Made by a program: the position numbers and the translations under genes
DNA from: Paraphysomonas bandaiensis
Lineage: Eukaryota; Chrysophyceae
Direction: 5' to 3'
NCBI GenBank assembly: GCA_965644295.1
Contig: CBFFRP010000565.1
Location: 35,953-99,952, forward strand
Length of the DNA stretch: 64,000 nucleotides
Notes under the pieces: model-generated
Seen by the model: only the letters and a program-made list of their open reading frames with translations
The model's database searches: none
What the model was told of the DNA's origin: nothing
Shown here: positions 58,501 to 64,000 of the stretch, piece by piece
Layout: every line of letters begins with the position of its first letter
How positions within the stretch are numbered: the stretch's first letter is position 1

Positions 58501-61500
58501 CCAGTTACTGTCAATCCAGCATCTAACACAGATGAACCACCAGTAACCTTCAAACCACCCGTCATTACAGTAGAACCACCAGTTACAGTGAAACCATCAG
58601 TGAAAACACTAGAACCGCCAGTTACTGTCAATCCAGCATCTAATACGGATGAACCACCAGTAACCTTCAAACCACCGGTCATTACAGTAGAACCACCAGT
58701 TACAGTGAAACCGTCAGTGAAAACACTAGAACCACCAGTTACTGTCAATCCAGCATCTAATACGGATGAACCACCAGTAACCTTCAAACCACCCGTCATT
58801 ACAGTAGAACCGCCAGTTACTGTCAATCCAGCATCTAATACGGATGAACCACCAGTAACCTTCAAACCACCGGTCATTACAGTAGAACCACCAGTTACAG
58901 TGAAACCGTCAGTGAAAACACTAGAACCACCAGTTACTGTCAATCCAGCATCTAATACGGATGAACCACCAGTAACCTTCAAACCACCCGTCATTACAGT
59001 AGAACCACCAGTTACTGTCAATCCAGAATCTAACACAGATGAACCACCAGTAACCTTCAAACCACCCGTCATTACAGTAGAGCCACCAGTTACAGTGAAA
59101 CCATCAGTGAAAACACTAGAACCGCCAGTTACTGTCAATCCAGCATCTAATACGGATGAACCACCAGTAACCTTCAAACCACCCATCATTACAGTAGAAC
59201 CACCAGTTACAGTGAAACCATCAGTGAAAACACTAGAACCGCCAGTTACTGTCAATCCAGCATCTAATACGGATGAACCACCAGTAACCTTCAAACCACC
59301 GGTCATTACAGTAGAACCACCAGTTACAGTGAAACCATCAGTGAAAACACTAGAACCGCCAGTTACTGTCAATCCAGCATCTAATACGGATGAACCACCA
59401 GTAACCTTCAAACCACCCGTCATTACAGTAGAACCACCAGTTACTGTCAATCCAGAATCTAACACAGATGAACCACCAGTAACCTTCAAACCACCCGTCA
59501 TTACAGTAGAGCCACCAGTTACAGTGAAACCATCAGTGAAAACACTAGAACCGCCAGTTACTGTCAATCCAGCATCTAATACGGATGAACCACCAGTAAC
59601 CTTCAAACCACCCATCATTACAGTAGAACCACCAGTTACAGTGAAACCATCAGTGAAAACACTAGAACCGCCAGTTACTGTCAATCCAGCATCTAATACG
59701 GATGAACCACCAGTAACCTTCAAACCACCCATCATTACAGTAGAACCACCAGTTACAGTGAAACCATCAGTGAAAACACTAGAACCGCCAGTTACTGTCA
59801 ATCCAGCATCTAATACGGATGAACCACCAGTAACCTTCAAACCACCCGTCATTACAGTAGAACCACCAGTTACTGTCAATCCAGAATCTAACACAGATGA
59901 ACCACCAGTAACCTTCAAACCACCCGTCATTACAGTAGAGCCACCAGTTACAGTGAAACCATCAGTGAAAACACTAGAACCGCCAGTTACTGTCAATCCA
60001 GCATCTAATACGGATGAACCACCAGTAACCTTCAAACCACCCATCATTACAGTAGAACCACCAGTTACAGTGAAACCATCAGTGAAAACACTAGAACCGC
60101 CAGTTACTGTCAATCCAGCATCTAATACGGATGAACCACCAGTAACCTTCAAACCACCGGTCATTACAGTAGAACCACCAGTTACAGTGAAACCGTCAGT
60201 GAAAACACTAGAACCACCAGTTACTGTCAATCCAGCATCTAATACGGATGAACCACCAGTAACCTTCAAACCACCCGTCATTACAGTAGAACCGCCAGTT
60301 ACTGTCAATCCAGCATCTAATACGGATGAACCACCAGTAACCTTCAAACCACCGGTCATTACAGTAGAACCACCAGTTACAGTGAAACCGTCAGTGAAAA
60401 CACTAGAACCACCAGTTACTGTCAATCCAGCATCTAATACGGATGAACCACCAGTAACCTTCAAACCACCCGTCATTACAGTAGAACCACCAGTTACTGT
60501 CAATCCAGAATCTAACACAGATGAACCACCAGTAACCTTCAAACCACCCGTCATTACAGTAGAGCCACCAGTTACAGTGAAACCATCAGTGAAAACACTA
60601 GAACCGCCAGTTACTGTCAATCCAGCATCTAATACGGATGAACCACCAGTAACCTTCAAACCACCCATCATTACAGTAGAACCACCAGTTACAGTGAAAC
60701 CATCAGTGAAAACACTAGAACCGCCAGTTACTGTCAATCCAGCATCTAATACGGATGAACCACCAGTAACCTTCAAACCACCGGTCATTACAGTAGAACC
60801 ACCAGTTACAGTGAAACCATCAGTGAAAACACTAGAACCGCCAGTTACTGTCAATCCAGCATCTAATACGGATGAACCACCAGTAACCTTCAAACCACCC
60901 GTCATTACAGTAGAACCACCAGTTACAGTGAAACCATCGGTGAAAACACTAGAACCGCCAGTTACTGTCAATCCAGCATCTAATACGGATGAACCACCAG
61001 TAACCTTCAAACCACCGGTCATTACAGTAGAACCACCAGTTACAGTGAAACCATCAGTGAAAACACTAGAACCACCAGTAACTGTGAAACCATCATCTAA
61101 TACGGATGAACCACCAGTAACCTTCAAACCACCCATCATTACAGTAGAACCACCAGTTACAGTGAAACCATCAGTGAAAACACTAGAACCGCCAGTTACT
61201 GTCAATCCAGCATCCAATACGGATGAACCACCAGTTACAGTGAAACCATCAGTGAAAACACTAGAACCGCCAGTTACTGTCAATCCAGCATCTAACACAG
61301 ATGAACCACCAGTAACCTTCAAACCACCGGTCATTACAGTAGAACCACCAGTTACAGTGAAACCATCAGTGAAAACACTAGAACCGCCAGTTACTGTCAA
61401 TCCAGCATCTAATACGGATGAACCACCAGTAACCTTCAAACCACCCGTCATTACAGTAGAACCACCAGTAACTGTGAAACCATCATCTAATACGGATGAA

Positions 61501-64000
61501 CCACCAGTAACCTTCAAACCACCGGTCATTACAGTAGAACCACCAGTTACAGTGAAACCATCAGTGAAAACACTAGAACCGCCAGTTACTGTCAATCCAG
61601 CATCTAATACGGATGAACCACCAGTAACCTTCAAACCACCCGTCATTACAGTAGAACCACCAGTTACAGTGAAACCATCAGTGAAAACACTAGAACCGCC
61701 AGTTACTGTCAATCCAGCATCTAATACGGATGAACCACCAGTAACCTTCAAACCACCCGTCATTACAGTAGAGCCACCAGTTACAGTGAAACCATCAGTG
61801 AAAACACTAGGAACCGCCAGTTACTGTCAATCCAGCATCTAATACGGATGAACCACCAGTAACCTTCAAACCACCGGTCATTACAGTAGAACCACCAGTT
61901 ACAGTGAAACCATCAGTGAAAACACTAGAACCGCCAGTTACTGTCAATCCAGCATCTAATACGGATGAACCACCAGTAACCTTCAAACCACCCGTCATTA
62001 CAGTAGAACCACCAGTTACTGTCAATCCAGCATCCAATACGGATGAACCACCAGTAACCTTCAAACCACCCGTCATTACAGTAGAACCACCAGTAACTGT
62101 GAAACCATCATCTAATACGGATGAACCACCAGTAACCTTCAAACCACCGGTCATTACAGTAGAGCCACCAGTTACAGTGAAACCATCAGTGAAAACACTA
62201 GAACCGCCAGTTACTGTCAATCCAGCATCTAATACGGATGAACCACCAGTAACCTTCAAACCACCCGTCATTACAGTAGAACCACCAGTAACTGTGAAAC
62301 CATCAGTGAAAACACTAGAACCGCCAGTTACTGTCAATCCAGCATCTAATACGGATGAACCACCAGTAACCTTCAAACCACCGGTCATTACAGTAGAACC
62401 ACCAGTTACAGTGAAACCATCATCTAATACGGATGAACCACCAGTAACCTTCAAACCACCCGTCATTACAGAAGAACCACCAGTTACAGTGAAACCATCA
62501 GTGAAAACACTAGAACCGCCAGTTACTGTCAATCCAGCATCTAATACGGATGAACCACCAGTAACCTTCAAACCACCGGTCATTACAGTAGAACCACCAG
62601 TTACAGTGAAACCATCAGTGAAAACACTAGAACCGCCAGTTACTGTCAATCCAGCATCTAATACGGATGAACCACCAGTAACCTTCAAACCACCGGTCAT
62701 TACAGTAGAACCACCAGTTACAGTGAAACCATCAGTGAAAACACTAGAACCGCCAGTTACTGTCAATCCAGCATCTAATACGGATGAACCACCAGTAACC
62801 TTCAAACCACCCGTCATTACAGTAGAACCACCAGTAACTGTGAAACCATCATCTAATACGGATGAACCACCAGTAACCTTCAAACCACCGGTCATTACAG
62901 TAGAACCACCAGTTACAGTGAAACCATCAGTGAAAACACTAGAACCGCCAGTTACTGTCAATCCAGCATCTAATACGGATGAACCACCAGTAACCTTCAA
63001 ACCACCGGTCATTACAGTAGAACCACCAGTTACAGTGAAACCATCAGTGAAAACACTAGAACCGCCAGTTACTGTCAATCCAGCATCTAATACGGATGAA
63101 CCACCAGTAACCTTCAAACCACCGGTCATTACAGTAGAACCACCAGTTACAGTGAAACCATCAGTGAAAACACTAGAACCGCCAGTTACTGTCAATCCAG
63201 CATCTAATACGGATGAACCACCGGTAACCTTCAAACCACCCGTCATTACAGTAGAACCACCAGTAACTGCGAAACCATCATCTAATGCGGATGAACCACC
63301 AGTGACCTGCCAAACCACCGGTCATTACAGTAGAACCACCAGTTACGAGTGAAACCATCGAGTGAAAACGCTAGAACCGCCAGTTACTGTCAATCCAGCA
63401 TCTAATGCGGATGAGCCACCGGTTAACCTTCAAACCGCCGGTCATTACAGTAGAACCACCAGTTACAGTGAAACCATCAGTGAAAACACTAGAACCGCCA
63501 GTTACTGTCAATCCAGCATCTAATACGGATGAACCACCAGTAACCTTCAAACCACCCGTCATTACAGTAGAACCACCAGTAACTGTGAAACCATCATCTA
63601 ATAGCGGATGAACCACCAGTAACCTTCAAACCACCGGTCATTACAGTAGAACCACCAGTTACAGTGAAACCATCAGTGAAAACACTAGAACCACCAGTAA
63701 CTGTGAAACCATCATCTAATACGGATGAACCACCAGTAACCTTCAAACCACCCGTCATTACAGTAGAACCACCAGTTACAGTGAAACCATCAGTGAAAAC
63801 ACTAGAACCGCCAGTTACTGTCAATCCAGCATCTAATACGGATGAACCACCAGTAACCTTCAAACCACCAGTCATTACAGTAGAACCACCAGTTACAGTG
63901 AAACCATCAGTGAAAACACTAGAACCGCCAGTTACAGTGAAACCAGCATCTAATACGGATGAACCACCAGTAACCTTCAAACCACCCGTCATTACAGTAG
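49599..64000 (-). CDS. Giant 13-residue-repeat protein, 5' end outside the window
   Basis: Read on the minus strand, an open frame of 4054 codons (61763-49599) and its continuation to the window edge consist of 13-residue units of three types: VTGGSSVLDAGLT, VTGGSSVFTDGFT and VTGGSTVMTGGLK, cycling A-B-C or A-C. The regular Val-Thr-Gly-Gly pattern with alternating small/hydrophobic residues suggests an elongated beta-solenoid fibre; this is inference. The C terminus is unique: VSISGSGLHITGGLTVIG, then YYTGDHQQISRRLL and a heptad coiled coil (ISKLTEENALLKKLVQDLINRV) ending QKTAML, probably an oligomerisation cap. The minus strand is preferred because only it has a non-repetitive, well-formed terminal domain. 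Single-base insertions break the frame near 61811, 63305, 63347, 63359, 63423 and 63603. Role unknown: surface, wall or adhesive fibre are options. Confidence 0.72.
49838..64000. repeat. 39-bp hierarchical tandem array, more than 14 kb
   Basis: About 363 units of 39 bp fill this interval and continue past the window edge. Three unit types alternate to form 117-bp (A-B-C) and 78-bp (A-C) blocks. Rare variants recur at multiples of 39 bp, for example taacacagat at 59031, 59460, 59889 and 60513 (steps 429, 429, 624) and gtgaatacac at 54193, 54817 and 55870 (steps 624, 1053), showing larger duplicated blocks. Confidence 0.98.

Noticed and set aside
49831-61842. Plus-strand 4003-codon Pro-rich ORF as the real gene
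   Set aside because: It has no unique domain at either end and is explained by the stop-free antisense frame of the 39-bp unit; kept only as a finding.
49838-64000. CRISPR array
   Set aside because: Units are contiguous 39-bp coding repeats with no unique spacers and the setting is eukaryotic.

Overview
The window is nuclear DNA from a eukaryote, most likely a unicellular protist. Almost every gene is split by very short GT-AG introns (mostly 43-59 nt), intergenic DNA is AT-rich and full of transposon debris, and the products are eukaryotic: polyubiquitin, a PKA catalytic subunit, a G-protein-coupled-receptor kinase, a BK/Slo-type K+ channel and a PSP1-domain protein. A stramenopile or related lineage is my guess; the sequence does not prove it. 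Exon joins given here were worked out by hand from splice sites and reading-frame phase.

Left part (1-11.5 kb): the 3' end of an STPG-like gene (+), a long AT-rich stretch with a 121-bp hAT-type MITE, a block at 4.9-7.1 kb bounded by inverted copies of a gacaaaag-rich repeat and holding a Harbinger-like transposase remnant plus an unrecognised four-exon gene fragment, then orphan exons and a decayed hAT copy.

Centre (11.5-26 kb): a GRK2/3-like kinase (-) with a C-terminal CaaX box; an intronless secreted sulfotransferase (+) with a degenerate second domain; a 799-bp hAT element with perfect 8-bp target duplications; a PSP1 C-terminal-domain gene (-) divergent from a seven-exon Slo-like channel (+).

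26-45 kb: a 2-kb terminal-inverted-repeat element with an internal ORF; a seven-unit polyubiquitin gene (-); an unrecognised membrane-protein gene (-); a six-exon PKA catalytic subunit (-); a divergent 1262-aa protein (+) combining a coiled-coil repeat region, a TRPM-type SLOG/LSDAT domain and SLATT-like membrane segments; hAT debris; a secreted PhyH-type dioxygenase (-); and a six-exon membrane-anchored protein (+) that may be related to bridge-like lipid-transfer proteins.

45-64 kb: transposon fragments, a possible short gene, then from 49.6 kb to the window edge a gene (-) made almost wholly of a 13-residue (39-bp) repeat. It has about 360 units here, is arranged in higher-order blocks, and has a unique coiled-coil C-terminal cap. 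Its 5' end is outside the window.

Several genes suggest a GPCR/cAMP/membrane-excitability signalling cell (GRK, PKA, Slo channel with a possible PKA site in its predicted C-tail), but their proximity is eukaryotic gene order, not an operon. No rRNA, tRNA or CRISPR was seen.
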